Assembly: GCA_035041965.1 (NCBI GenBank)
Contig: JAPYMA010000539.1
Location: forward strand, 44,370 to 108,369
Direction of reading: 5' to 3'
From: Anisakis pegreffii
Taxonomy: Eukaryota > Nematoda > Chromadorea > Rhabditida > Anisakidae
DNA length: 64,000 nt
Numbering within the stretch: position 1 is the first letter of the stretch; every line of letters starts with the position of its first letter. The notes beneath the pieces are model-generated. The model was not told the DNA's origin and made no database searches. It saw only the letters and a program-made list of their open reading frames with translations. Shown here piece after piece: positions 25,301 through 39,400 of the stretch. A program made the position numbers and the translations under genes.

Positions 25301-27924
25301 AGGACGAATCAATTTTCAGCGAACAACCACTGGAATCCGGTCTTTTTCGAACGAAAAATTTTCGTGTGAGGCGAATTCGTTGGAAAAAATAAACTTGAGC
25401 TGTTTGATTTTAAAAATGCCGCTCTTGGGAATTTGATCTCACCGATCTGACAGAAGAAGAATAACGATTGCGGAATGGTTCATTGGTCAGAGATGAAGTC
25501 ATCTGAAGAGTTCGGTGCACACGTTGCGTATTTCGTGCTACCTGAAAAATTTATTTTCGCAATTACCATCTGCTGCTGTCAATTACAAGGAAGCAATATT
25601 TAATTTGGTTTCAAATCTGCCCTGAGTAAAGTGAGTGAAATTTTCATGGTGTGTTCAGATTTCTTGAACGATCAAGAATCATGCATCATAGATGAGCTCT
25701 GATCTCATATGTCTGGCTTGCAGCTGTTACTTGACACTAAATATTGTAGGGTTCTCAATATGCTGGACTCATGGATTTGTAGATCAACAATGACAGTCGA
25801 AAGTATGTCAGACAATTGATAAAAAGAGAAACATGGAATGCTAACCAAAAAGGAGACAACCGCATAGGAAAGCAATTGAATATAGGAGCAATGGTCCGCT
25901 TGAATTGGGTAGTTTTTCAACGATCCTCTCCTCGCGTTTGCCTGAAAATTACCACTGAATAATTTCTGATGATGATGAATTTACAGAATGGAAATATTCG
26001 TATTCTAAACAAACGGAATCAAGTCGTTTACGTGGTGATTAAGTATCATATGAAATGCTCTTGATACATACTAAATATTCAGTTTTTATTCTGATTCTTC
26101 AAGTTGAAAGAATGTTTCTATGCGAATGGATTTGTGATGAGTGACTGTCTTTGATAATGGTCAAATCCACTTTGGTGGATCAAAGCAGAATAACCACTGG
26201 AACCTCAGAGAATAAAGCGCTGATGTACTCGGCTACTGACCTGTACTTCAGTAAGCGCATCATCGATGTGAATAAAAGGTGTTGTTGTGTCAAACTCTTC
26301 CAACGCAGAAACCAACATTCGACGTGCTCTCTCAAGTGCACCACCTAAGATAAGATTATAACATTCGGTAAATGTTTACTCTGATTCTGAACCGGCAAAT
26401 ATGCATGAAATCGTTGGCAATAAACAATGATAAGTTAAACCTCACAGACAACAATAATGCGCACATCAGCATCGTCTACGGATTCGTTCAAAAACCTTGT
26501 GATGTGAAGTTCCATTTTAGCTCGCATTATCCAGTCAAGCTCCTTCAATATGTACACTTCAATCCGACTCATTCTCATCGAACTCGAATATCTATGTGTG
26601 ATCCGAATCCATCAGAACAATTTTATGTGAGATATACGTTCTGCTTACAGTGAATGACGGTTTTGGAAAAGTCATTAAATGACACTTCCGAGGTTGATTT
26701 TCTCTTCAATTTCTGGTACTTCTTGCATTATGATCCCTCTTCTTCAATTTATGATCCTTTTTAGCGTTTTTTTTACTTTTTTGGATTCAGCCTCAAAACC
26801 AACAGGCTTTGAATTGAATCTATTGTATGGTAAGTTGATTGAGAGTGTAAATGATTGTCACCATTTACTTTAATACTTTCAAAGTGTCTGCGAACACCGA
26901 ATTTCGCGTAACCAAATTCATTCTCTTTGAATGGACACAAAATACTCCATTCACGAAGTTTGTAACGAAATCGTCTGAAAATAAAGAATCTGAATTTTAA
27001 TATCTCGTTTAATCGCATCACGATAGCAATTGATCACATCTATCTCATTGTCAATGTTCTAATCTTCTTCTTCTTCACATTCATTACCAATGCATACTAT
27101 CAATAGTCTACATTGTTTGTCCCCAACAAATTTATGACCCTCGAGTTGTATACTCAAATAACTTCTGCAATTTCGGAGAATTTAAATGTTGATTGATTAA
27201 TTAGAAAGCATGACTAATGATGATCACATGCAAGGAATAAAATTTCGTGAACGAATGAACCGTGACATTTTGCTGATGAGATAAGATACGACGATATGGA
27301 ATAGATGAGACTGTAAGAGATCTGATAATGACAAGTGACCTTTTCTCGGTACAAAAACTGCAAAACTGATTTTGTTGCATGCACTGCTTGCACACTCGCT
27401 GGGTGCATTGTGGGCATTGATAGGCTCGTCGAAAAATGTAAAACGTTCGTTCGCAGACTGCACAGCAATCGTGTAGAGTTGGACGCTTTGCATGTTTCGA
27501 AATAACACGTTCCTTTAATGAACACAACTACTTCGAATGGATTGATTCATAAATTTATCTTATATGGTATGAGAATAATCATCGTGACGACGATGGCTAG
27601 AATGTTGTGATTCAACTAGCACTGTCGATTCGGATGAATATCTTGTTAGTAACAATAGATAAACTTTCTTGATTAGGGTGGCACTAATTATAAGTTGTAA
27701 CTGATCGTGGGGAATTGTTAATCACTTCAATTCATACGTTCAGCAGTAATTGCTTCTTTAACATTACAGTTATCACTTTCAGAAGTTTGACTCTGCTAAT
27801 TGATGCTTTCAAAACTTACCAAAATTTTAATTTGTTCAAATATTTCAGCTTTCAACTTGAGATCGAGCGCTACCACACGTATCAAATGACTCAGCTGTTC
27901 ATCAGTTAAGTTCTCCATATTCAT
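22385..27924 (-). CDS. Slac2/MyRIP-like Rab-binding zinc-finger protein with two C-terminal Ig domains
   Basis: Fourteen minus-strand exons join without a break in phase: 27820..27924, 27340..27512, 26877..26974, 26777..26819, 26446..26591, 26241..26344, 25846..25941, 25443..25541, 24387..24548, 23908..24049, 23458..23655, 22941..23103, 22769..22800 and 22385..22551. The product is about 575 residues. Residues 1-35 (MENLTDEQLSHLIRVV...) look like the first helix of a Rab27-binding domain as in melanophilin, MyRIP and Slp proteins. Residues 52-89 hold four CxxC pairs (52/55, 68/71, 76/79, 86/89), the FYVE-type finger of that family. The middle is helical then Ser/Arg-rich. Ig domains lie near 365-453 and 460-565 (DRGEISC and DDEGRYA F strands). 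Family knowledge points to a Rab effector, but Ig domains are not usual for it. The 22769..22800 exon is the weakest. Two separate genes are possible. Confidence 0.68.
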
Positions 27925-30445
27925 TGTTCAATTCACTGCACTGTATGAATGCAATACATAATGATCATTATCAAACATTTTCACTACTATTTGATGATTT
28001 CATCGACATTCGTAGGTGTACGACAACAATCAGTATGATAGCGAAATACAGAAGCAAAAAAATCAACTGATCACTTCAACGATCGATTTCGGCAATCAGT
28101 TTCGAGCAAAATAAACTAATAATGTTTAATTGTAATTCGTGTATGGTATGTGATGTATACGACTACAGAATCGTTCGATACGAATGGTTATAGACATAAT
28201 ATTTAAATTAAATGCACAGACGTGGTTATGACTAGCCAACATGATTTTCAACACATCAGCAATGAAAATTTGATGAAGCGCTCCTGAACCAGTGGACAGA
28301 GCATTTGTGTTATGATGAATAGTGTCAATGGAAGAAGACTACTTTCAACAGCTTATGACTCTACCTTGCTATTGAACAAACGAAGTCGATCAGATTGTTG
28401 TTGATTTGGCTCTTGGAAATTTGTGAAATAGTCGATTTTTCAAGGAAAACAATCAGATTTTCATCAAGAAGTTTAGCGCGACTGAGGACGATGTTGAATT
28501 TGATCAGTTGAAAAAGTGTTAGTGAGAGTGGTGAGTGGAATGATAGATAGCTACGAAATGGATTTTCATATTTGCTCAGGTGTCATCGGCTCATGTTGTT
28601 GATCATGACGGCGACCAAATAACGACACAAACGAATCTCACGAGTTTTGGAAATTTCTTGGAAATTTTCATTGATGAGTAAATTAAAAATTCAGTCGTAG
28701 TATCTAGTGAACATTTGACTGATTCGTATGGCTGATTCAATCACTGAAGTTTCACTCCTACACCAAATATCACTATGAAGCGTGAAGTGTCCGGCAAGGC
28801 AGCCAGTCGTGTAATCAGCTTACAACATTAAATGCCAAACACAAACCACTGAAGTTCATCAAAATAGTGCTCATATTCAGGCAAATGAGCACATATGCTC
28901 TGACCTGTAAATAAACACACTAGCACATAACTTTTGTGTGTTCAATAGTGTCGGTGAAATTATTTTATAAACGATCATCGAAACGCCGTTTCGATTTACG
29001 ACGTTTTTTTGGTTGTTTTTGTCTCCCGATGAAAATGCTTGGTAGCATTTTCGATGCAACGATATGATTTCAAGACTGATATCGAGATTGATGGCACGGA
29101 GCTGTGAGCAGTTCTCAGAAATGTTGACTAACGCGCAAGTATTTTTATGTGACGAGTCGAGAACATAGAAACTCGGGCAAGTATTTATAGCGATCAAACA
29201 GTGTGATCATCAATATTCATCAGCTAACTTCGAGAGTCGCTGCTGTCACAAGATGAAATTCATTCACGGGCTGATTTATCAGATTCACCCCGCGTTCAAC
29301 AAGAATTCAATGCAGCAACAATTTCTCAGCGAACAATTGCAAAAGTGTTAAATAATTAGCCGAAATCAACGAAAATGCCGTCAGCACATAGTGATAAATG
29401 TTTTGGAAAGGTGAAGAAATGTCTGATGAGTGGAATGAATAACGAGGTTGGAAATCAAACAAATATGTATGATGATGAATGGATTCGATGGAACCTTTAA
29501 TGACTGTATTATTGGAACGTCAACACCCTAATAGATGACAATATTATTATTCATTTTGTGATCGCGTTTCATGAAATATTCATGAAGTTTGAGAACGAAA
29601 AAGTGAAAATGCTAAAGAGCAACTAAATTGATCCGATGAACTACGAAACAGAAAGCTCTCATTGATTGATCAGTGACTGTCATTGATTGACGACTGATTT
29701 TTCAGTTAATGTCAGTCAGGAAATATCGCGAACGTATATGACACACTTCTGTTTGCTTAGAAGAATGCTTTGATTGATGCTTCTATGGAATGAATTCGCA
29801 CCTATAACTGGCTCACTGTGAATGCGAAGGTGTTCTTCAACTGTGAAGCAGCAGCTTAGGCGCTTTCTGAATAATACCAAAAATAATTTTAAGTTCATCA
29901 CCACGTCAGGGTTGGAGGATGTGCGTAAAAGCTGATCAAATAACAAAAATTGATTGTAATAATCCGTCAACGCTCAAAACAACTGATGCTGTGTGTTATG
30001 TGTACGTTTGTCACATGAGTTAGCATGCAGTCTAACGTTCAATCGAGAATGTTTTACAAATGCGTGATTGCTGACAATTTTTGATCTCCTAACAAATTTA
30101 TTAACCGTAACAATCAGAAAACCGTCATTACACCTTTTCCAGACACGTTTCGCCAGGATTTTCTAGGTTTGCTTGAACGGCCAAACGGTTCGACTGCTGG
30201 CTGCACGTTAAATCGCACCATCACTACGAAATGCGTTCATTGTGAAATGTGAGAGTTAATCTATTGAATGAATGAATATATTTCTGAAAATTTATTTGAA
30301 TTCCGCCTAATTTCACGTACAACAATATGAAAGACAGGTGAATAGAATGCACATTAGCTGTCGTGATGATTTGAGCATATGATTGCATTGATTAGCATAC
30401 ATATTCATGAATAGATCACATAATGAAGTGAGCCTTGGCGCTGAA
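27925..30445. other. Interval between PSME4 and the RabBD-Ig gene
   Basis: No gene is recognised in these 2.5 kb. It should hold the promoter of the RabBD-Ig gene (start at 27924, minus) and the PSME4 3' UTR. Minus-strand frames at 28877..29197 and 29716..29970 have no recognisable domain or splice context. Confidence 0.5.
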
Positions 30446-33400
30446 TCACACGTAATAATTTGGCGATACCAATAGGTTGTTGATACTTTTGAGTTGTGAA
30501 AATGTAAAGCATTTCTTATGCTCATCCCAGTTATCTTGATGCGTTCGTCGAAATTCACGTAATAACTCCTTGAGACTCTCCTAAAAGCACATATAAATTC
30601 ATTCGTTTTGTCAAAAGAATGCCAAGAAACTTTTTTTCGCGAATTCGCAAAAATTCTAAAGATGCAGAACTCAACTCGCACAATTTGTTGCATATAACGT
30701 TGATAAGCTGAACAACATAGGAGGACGATACTCATTAGAGGTTTGATCTTTTCTATCATCGTCAAATCAATGGTCGAGATCAGAATTTCATGAAGATGGA
30801 TGATTTCCTACATTACGGATGAAAGGGAGGACGTGGACGAAAGAGGAATGTGATATTCGTGATATCAAGGAGATAAACTCGTAAGCTGTGTCTGCTGATC
30901 GAATAAATGAAAATAAGCTGAATATCATCAACAACTGAAATGAGACATCGACTCACCTTCACAAGTTTTTCGACTCGTCTTGTCATTATTCTACAAATAT
31001 CGATAAGTAATCCAGGAATGAAATCTGGTACCGTATATGGGAAGCCCTACAACAGAATTGAGATTAGCACCACATTTTGAAAAAAGCACTTTCCATTAAG
31101 AAAGAAGAATAATGCTGAAAATACAAATTGTTGATATTGCTAAATGAATTTGATCGGTCTATATCATTACCATCACCATGAGTGAATTTTAGAACGCGAC
31201 AGAATAAGTGATGAATATTAAAAAACGACAGTTAGATAATAACCTTAACGACAGCACTCAAACCCAACGCTCCACCATGCTTGTTGTCTAAATTGGAATC
31301 ACTTGCGAGTTTACGGTAATATGCCTGAAATACGACTTCTTTCCACGGCAGCGATCAAAAGAACGTATCAAATTGCTCAAAGCTCAAACGACATGAATAC
31401 TCTTGAATACTAACTGAATTGCGACTGAAATGAATATTAATATGAAAAACTTACAATGAAGCTTGGACTGACAGAGAAATAACCACATTGTATAAATCCA
31501 GCAATGGATTCGGCTGCTGCTAGCCGTACCTCTACTTGTGGGTGAGTGATAAGATAGTTGATCAGCTGGAGAATTTTCTGAGGACGATCGTAGTTTTCGA
31601 AAACGAATAAATTCGAAAACACTAATACTTGACAAAATTTCAGCAGGGAAACTTTCGATTTCCATGACCTACTATAGTGCATCGTCTGAAAACAAGAATG
31701 ATTTTGAGTCGAATGGCTTGAAGAAATGATATACGACTTTCTATTTGGATTTCGCGTTTTATCAATTAAACGCAACTACAACTGTGAGAGGCCAGTTTTG
31801 CTTACTAGGAACTTCCCGAGCGCAAAAACGATCTTCTCGCCAGGAACAACAGTCACGCACTGTAGCTCTTGAATGCTTATGATTTCAAATTCTGATTGAG
31901 TGTTTCTCAATGAGAATATGAAGAATCACAGTTTCTATCATAATTTCGTTCATCCAAAGAATTTCCTTTTAACGCTCTTCCATAACCGATCTGAATCAAA
32001 AACCTTTTCGATGACATCCATCACGAAGGTGGCATCGCCCTCATCGATGACCGAGTTTGATAGACCAATATGCAAATTTTGATAACACAACAGTGCTAGT
32101 TCTTGATCTGAATCATTCTCGAAATGCGCCAACAATGGCAGAAGACAGAAAACCGAACGACGTACGACCGCAAAATTTGCTTTGAAATTCCACAATAAGT
32201 ATTGCATCAGTGCTTTGAAATAAATTTTCGCCTGAATTAGTCACTTTTTAAACGTCAGTTAGTTCATCGAATATTTTTTGAAAATAGCTCAGTTTATTAT
32301 AAATTCATTCAAGGATTTATGATACTTTTCAGTTCCGTTCTCAACTGATCAAACAGCTCAAAATCCACTGACCTGTTTGATTTCAGGTTTCTCTTCACCA
32401 ATAAATTCAACTGTTTTCGTGAACCTTTCATCAACAGTCATGGTTTCGTTCCATAGTATACTCACCTGAAACATATTTACCGGATGAACTGCTCTATGTC
32501 ATTTGTCTTTCTGCGATACATTGATGGCAAGCTTTGATCAGCTGAGTAGATTAGGCGATTCAAGGAATCAGTTCAAGGAATCATTGAACTTACAAAACGT
32601 TGAAAGCTTGCGATCACAAGATCGATTGTGATGTGATGGAATCTTGGAGGAATAACTGCTTTATCCGTGTGAAATCCTTTAATATCCAGGAAACATGCGT
32701 TGGAGTATATTCTAAAAGTGAATTCGAGTAATGAGGCCAGTCAAGGGGTTCCGATATCGAGGTTACATTCACCATTTAAAAGGACCAGTAGATATGACAG
32801 CCAAACAAGATCAAATAATTCAACACCAGACAACAGTAAAATGTCAACTAGTAACTGTCTAATCGAGTAACTAGGTTTTAAGTGGTAATTTCAAAATTTC
32901 CATTGCCTACTTTGCAACTACTTCTCGTCCAGCCACATATGGCATCGACATGAACTGCTGCGTGATAATCATAGCACGATTGTGAATATCAGTTCCACGC
33001 CATGCACCAGCACTTGAGGCAGCAAGTAGCAATGAGAAGCGACTGCAACAGATTGGTGGTCATTTCAGTTACTTTGTTGAACACCCTCAGAAATGAGTTG
33101 CGCAAAGTGTTCATAGATATAAAAATCAGATATTGGTGGCATATCAAACACAGTGATTGATTATTCAGCAACTCACATTTCCACCTGAACCGGACTAGTG
33201 ATCGGTTTTAGACACACATTGAGGAGTGTCTCAATAAGCCACGGATAGCGATTCAGATCTGAGCCAGCAAAGATGATCTGCAATTGAAAATGATACTGCG
33301 ATAATGTAATGAATGAATGTTCCAAACAATACGCCAGAGAAGGAACGAACTATTGTACAATACCATCAAACGTTCACGAAACTGAATGAGATATAGGTGA

Positions 33401-36400
33401 ATCTCAAGTGAAGACTTAAAAGAAGAGGATATCAACACTGAATACTCGTTTTTTGAGAATAGACTAGTCGTTACAGGTGATAACGATCCGAGCGAACAGT
33501 CATCTACTGATTGTTATAACGACTAGTCATAAGAATCAATCTAGCAATTCGGTGACGTGGATTGCAGATCATCCAATTTAGCGAAGGATTGCAGATCGCA
33601 CACCATCTCACCTGAAGTGCCTCCACCCAGTTCGCGAACGAATCCGGTGTCAACTCCTCGAAAGCACTCGCTAGGATTGGTCCAATCCATTGCCACATTG
33701 CGTTCAACTTTTCGAATGTCCAATAACGTGAGCCACGAATGATGCCAGCAAAGAATTCAGCCGCGAAACGACGATCTCTCACCTTCTCACTCACAACCAT
33801 CGACTGGAAGACGGGCTTGAATATGGGCAGAAGGATGTCGTTGTAGTTTCGGAAGAGCATCTGAAAGCAGCAAATTTGTTCGTGAATCCGTAAAATTGCA
33901 ACTCATATCCAACGAAATTTGCACGTATTCTAGTAATGATCGACAAAAGAGCAACTGAACCCATCCCCGATATGCACTCAGCTAAGTAACTGATCCCAAA
34001 ACGATTCAAAATGAAGCGACTTCATCAATCGAGAATGAAAGTAACCAACATAAATGAATAGAACATTGTTGATGTCGAATTGTTCGGCGTTACGTTTCTC
34101 TCTGACAACGAAGCGGATAAACTTTTGGAAATACGACGGATCAAGCAACGTCTCAACGATAACTCGGTCACAAACGCTCAAGTCGCCGCGAGAGCGATTA
34201 CATTTCAGCTGTTTACTGGCTGCGGCAAATCGCAGAGTTTTGCTGAAAATTCACAGTGATCACTGCTGTCTATCACTGCAAACAAATGCCAATATTTCAA
34301 TAAGAAACAGTCAGTAATCAGTTGATTTGCATGAGTGTTGCAATGAAAGCGAATGACTAGCATGATGATGGCGTAAGTCATCGAAACATCACCGATAACT
34401 CAACGATTACCTATTGCAAAGTATAATTTTAAACGTTTCACATATAGCGTTCTCCTCTTCACACCCATCAAAAAAGATTTTTAACCATAGCAAATTTCAA
34501 CCACCAAACTTTTTACTCACCCATAAATGATAATAAACATTGAAATTATAAAATTTTTTGTAGAACTGCAGACCAAATTCTTAAAATTATTTTCGTGAAT
34601 TGAACCAAAAACTGTGGAAAAGTTAAGAAAAGCAAAAGGAGATAAATGAGAATAAAGCTCTCACACTCCCCACTGATAGAATCCAACGTATTGTTTATTA
34701 ATGAACAAAGAATCGTCCCATTCTTTTGCATTCTTCGGTGCAAAACCGCCATTGTAGATCAATCGTTGATTATCTTTCAATAAACCGTATTCCTTCGGAA
34801 AGCCAGACCCAGCACCTCGATTGGGTAACTGAAATATGCTAACCATAGCAAAGAAACAAACTACTCTTAATGTTCAGCCAAACTTACAGCAAAAACTTCT
34901 TATAATCAGAAGCATCGCACAATCATAATATCGATACGCGATGCATATCACCGTCAACAGAATCTGTTCGATAGATGAGTCTGAATCGGATATTGTCCAA
35001 TGTTCGATATTACCTGATCAGGCTTATATTCTTCTTTCAATGCCTTCGGCTTCGATGACTTCATCCATTCCGGAAGAGCGTTCATTGCAATTTCACGCAT
35101 TTCCCTTTGTTCATCGACTAACATTCGTAAAAATACCTAAATCAACTTTTCAAATGACTGATCGCAAATACACAATAATCAAATTTGTCATAGATGTTTT
35201 CTTCAAAGAGTACTAATGACTGTTTCTCTTACTATTAATTCTCGATGCTCATTGATCCTCTTTTCTCAAATATTCGTTAACAAATATTCATTCTCAAGTA
35301 TTGCTATAATAATAGATAAACTTTCCTAATGTGAATTTATTAAAAATTCATTAACTAAAAGATAGCACATCACGACAGGTATGAACGGGTCAAGAACATC
35401 ATCGGCTAACATACCCGAATAGCATCAGGTGTTGTCCGTCGCAATAGCATATGACTGACCAAATAACCGGCCAAGCGCAGCTGTCTCCAGTGTAAAGTTT
35501 CCGCACACAGTGTCACCAACGTTTTCATCAGTTCGTCATAAAGTCTGAATCAAATAAGAAACACTCTTTTATAACCAGTTCTCGCATTTTTCATATTCTG
35601 TTGTTTGAACGGAACAAACTTCACTAAACTCCCTAAAAAGACTTATTGATCACCGAAATACCGTATTTTTATCACTCTTTTACCAATGGTCACGGCGATA
35701 TTCCCTTGGTTTTGACTCACTTCTGAATGACTTACTTTTCGTTGCGTTTCGATTTTTCAGCAAGCTTAGCGACAGCCTTGGCCTCTCGTTCGGCTGATAT
35801 CGTCGGATATTCCGGTTTGATTGTTCCCTTTGAAACATCCCAAAAGTTTTTGCTCAACGCAACCAACTCTTTTGATATCTACAAGTCAATGAACAACTCC
35901 ATTTATCACGATTATCATATTATTGTCAAATTGGAATCATAAGATTAGTTATTGAAATTATCGAATTCGGCACTGTGGTCATGAATGCAAGTCTTCCATG
36001 AATGAGTAGAAATTGTGGCAGACCTCAATTTTGATTGGCATCCACTTCCAACCGGATACTGCAAGCACCTCAATGGCTTTCAGCATCTCAAGGATATCCG
36101 GTTTGTCCGCGTAATTCGCCTTGACCAGTTCCGGAAGAATGCGATTCAGTGTTGGCCAATCACGCTCAATAAAGAACTGACCGGTACACAGAACTTGTAG
36201 AGCACCCTAAAGAAATAGTATATTGAGAGGACTGCATGCTGTTCATCTGATTTTTAACATTTCTAAAAACTTTCAGACGTCCAGCAGAGTCTGATAAAAC
36301 TCGTATGACTCAAAAACGAAAATAGATACGACAGAGACTCAGGATGAATAAAGACAAAAATGTATCTGGAGGATGGGGGATTCGAACCCCCGACTTCTCG

Positions 36401-39400
36401 CATGCAAAGCGAGCGCTCTACCCCTGAGCTAAACCCCCTCCATATCATAACGAATATCTACTATGTTTCCAATATGGTTAACTATGGATATTGATCATAT
36501 CTCAAATGTCATATTTTAGCAGTTACTTTCGAATAAGCAGTTTCTCATATCCAATCTGACAAGTATTTGAGCTTGCAATCTAAATTTTCGTCTTCCTTTC
36601 GTCTTTTCATCTTCATCGTTTATGTATGTACAATATTTTCACCTCACTGAATCTATTGTGCGATATGATACCTTAAAATCTTTTTCAGAGACATTCTTTG
36701 CTGTGGGATCCATGAATTTGAGAACGTCTTCCAACAGTAGTATATATGAAAATTGGAACGTTTGGAAGAAACTCGCCAGCACTATACCTGCGGCACGACG
36801 CACCTGAAACAGTACTCCAATTTGGGTAGTTTGTTACAACTGAACAACGCATTGAGATCCAATTCAGTTTGAGGGAAGTTAAGGTAACATTCCAATTGAA
36901 TTTGTAAGAACACAGGCTCTAAATTTGCAAAAAGTTGCCGCAAACGCTTACAATTTCATACGGACTCGTTGCGAGTCTAACCAGATCCTTCATCACGATA
37001 AGATGAGATTTATTGAATGATACTCGTTGTGTTTGATCGACTACTAAACGCTGCTGAAATTCGACGATTCTTTGAAATGTCTGTCGAATGATTGCTACAA
37101 AAATAAGAGGTGTTCTTTCATCCGAGAGATCCGAATCAAGATGGGTTTTATTCGGATCGATTGGAAGAGCTTCAGTCATTTCTGACACTTCTACTGCTTC
37201 GTTTCACTAACATTCACTTGTGATTTCAAATATAAAATTTAGATTCAAAAGACTTCTCAGTTTCGCAAATCATTTCGTGAATGATAATGCTCCATCCAGT
37301 TTAACTTGAAACTCACAACTTTGATTATGAAATTTTCAACATGATTGCAATCAAAGACAGCGCAAATCGCTAACTCGATGAAGTAGACTGAGGCAATTGC
37401 GCACCACATCGTCGATATTGGCTTTTTTACCTCGGAGAGGATCCGAGTAGACTTCGCGCATCGCAACGAACTGCGCCAAACATTGTTCATATAAAGCCTA
37501 AAAAGTCATTCGATGAAAGATGAGCAAATTCAACTACTACCCAAATGATCTACGCTGGAATCAGTTGAGTAATACATCTTAACGAAATTATTCAAACTCA
37601 AGATTGTGCACAAAATGAAATGATTCGAATGCTAAAAGCTCACAGGAGTTGAAGCGTTACAGAAAACGATCAACGAGAAAAGTGAGCAAATCGCCATGTA
37701 AACACGAGTGTCATCGAATTGCATCACCAATAGGAAATCAACAAGTTCATGTAAGCCTTCAACCATTAGTTGACGAATATTGCGGCCATCGAATGTGATC
37801 GCTTAAATCCAACAAATTCAACATCATTCGGCATGCACCCGAAACTGTTGTACGATACTAACAGTAACATTGTCTTGAACACGTCATATAACGATCTCAA
37901 TTTTGAATCAATGCAAAATTTGTTGTTGCATCCGTTCAATCGGATACCTCCTCGATGAGTGAAGTCATCGGCTCGTAGTGCATCGCTCCGCTGAGCAATC
38001 ATCATGCAAATAATACACCAACTGTTCTGTCGTGAATTAGCGAATTTATCAATCAGCAAAATTCAGAATCAATTAACAAATTTTTAGAACGATGAAAATG
38101 CATTTCGACTGACGTTTGATCTCTCTAACTGAAGTTCTGTACTGAAGTGGTTTCATGGGCACATCAGTCTCTACCACTTTCACTGGTTCACCATACAGAG
38201 GTGGAAGCAGCTCCGAAACGGCAATGAAAGCAGACTCGAGGATGGCCAGTGACCGCATCACACCTTCTCTAAATCATAATCATAATATGGATCACAAGCG
38301 ATTTCAGTTCTTAGTTCGTTTATTTAGCATTATGCGAACTGAGACCAGAGAAACGCATTTTTGTTATGACGGAAATGACAATAGCAGACAATTAAGGTGA
38401 ATAGCTAAAATCCTGGCAAAGATGAGGTTGGATATAAACAGATCACACCGACAGAAATCTGCATCACTTGCATCGCAGTAATGCAAAGACTTTGATGCTG
38501 CTAGTCGATCACGTCTAGCTGTAGGCTGCTTTACGCTATCATCATGCTCACGAGTGAACGTTCACAAGATCGAAACCAACTTTTTGATAAGTTGCGGCTT
38601 ATTGAGTTTCTCAATTTCTTTTATTAGGAACAAATTGATCAATTCGTTCGCCAGATCGATCTCATCCTGAGATGGAATATGCCATTTCAGCTGTACATCA
38701 TGTTTCGTAACTTTTTGTGCCCAAAACTGAAATTCAGATATTGAATGAAAACGATCAATATGTGAGAACTATTCAAGAAAGACGATTAAACCAATCAGGT
38801 TTGAAGGAGAACAAAGCAATTGGAACGGGAACAAAGCTCACTCGAACAGGCAAATAGTCCGTCAGTGGTAAACTGAGTTTATCTCTTTTCGACGGGTCCT
38901 CATCCACATAGGTACACACCAAATTGCCCATTACGAATGGTAAGGATTCGCAAACCTTCTGAAATCGGAATATCATCATATCGAGATATGCGTGAGATCA
39001 ACCAGTTCTGTAAATCTCTCGAAAATCGCTCGAAAATTATCAGTTATAATTTGGAATAGCTTATAAATTTTTACGAACTTTGTTGAATTTGATGAATTCC
39101 GTGATACGGTGTCATAAGTCAATGAATCCATGCGTGGATGGAGTTCGAGTGTTAAAATCATTAACAAATTCTTTTGAGACGTTTCTTTGAGTCTTTTCTT
39201 AATCACAGTGTTTCATATGTGAGTGCGATCGATTTGAAAAATTTCGATACTTCATTTCATACAAGCATTACAAACAACTTGATGAACATTTGTTCAAATG
39301 AAATGATTGGTTTATCCATGAAAGATACACATTACCAGGTATGCAGGACGGCAATGAAATGAGAGCAGAATTCTGTAGAGTATAAGGCATTCCTCCTTGT

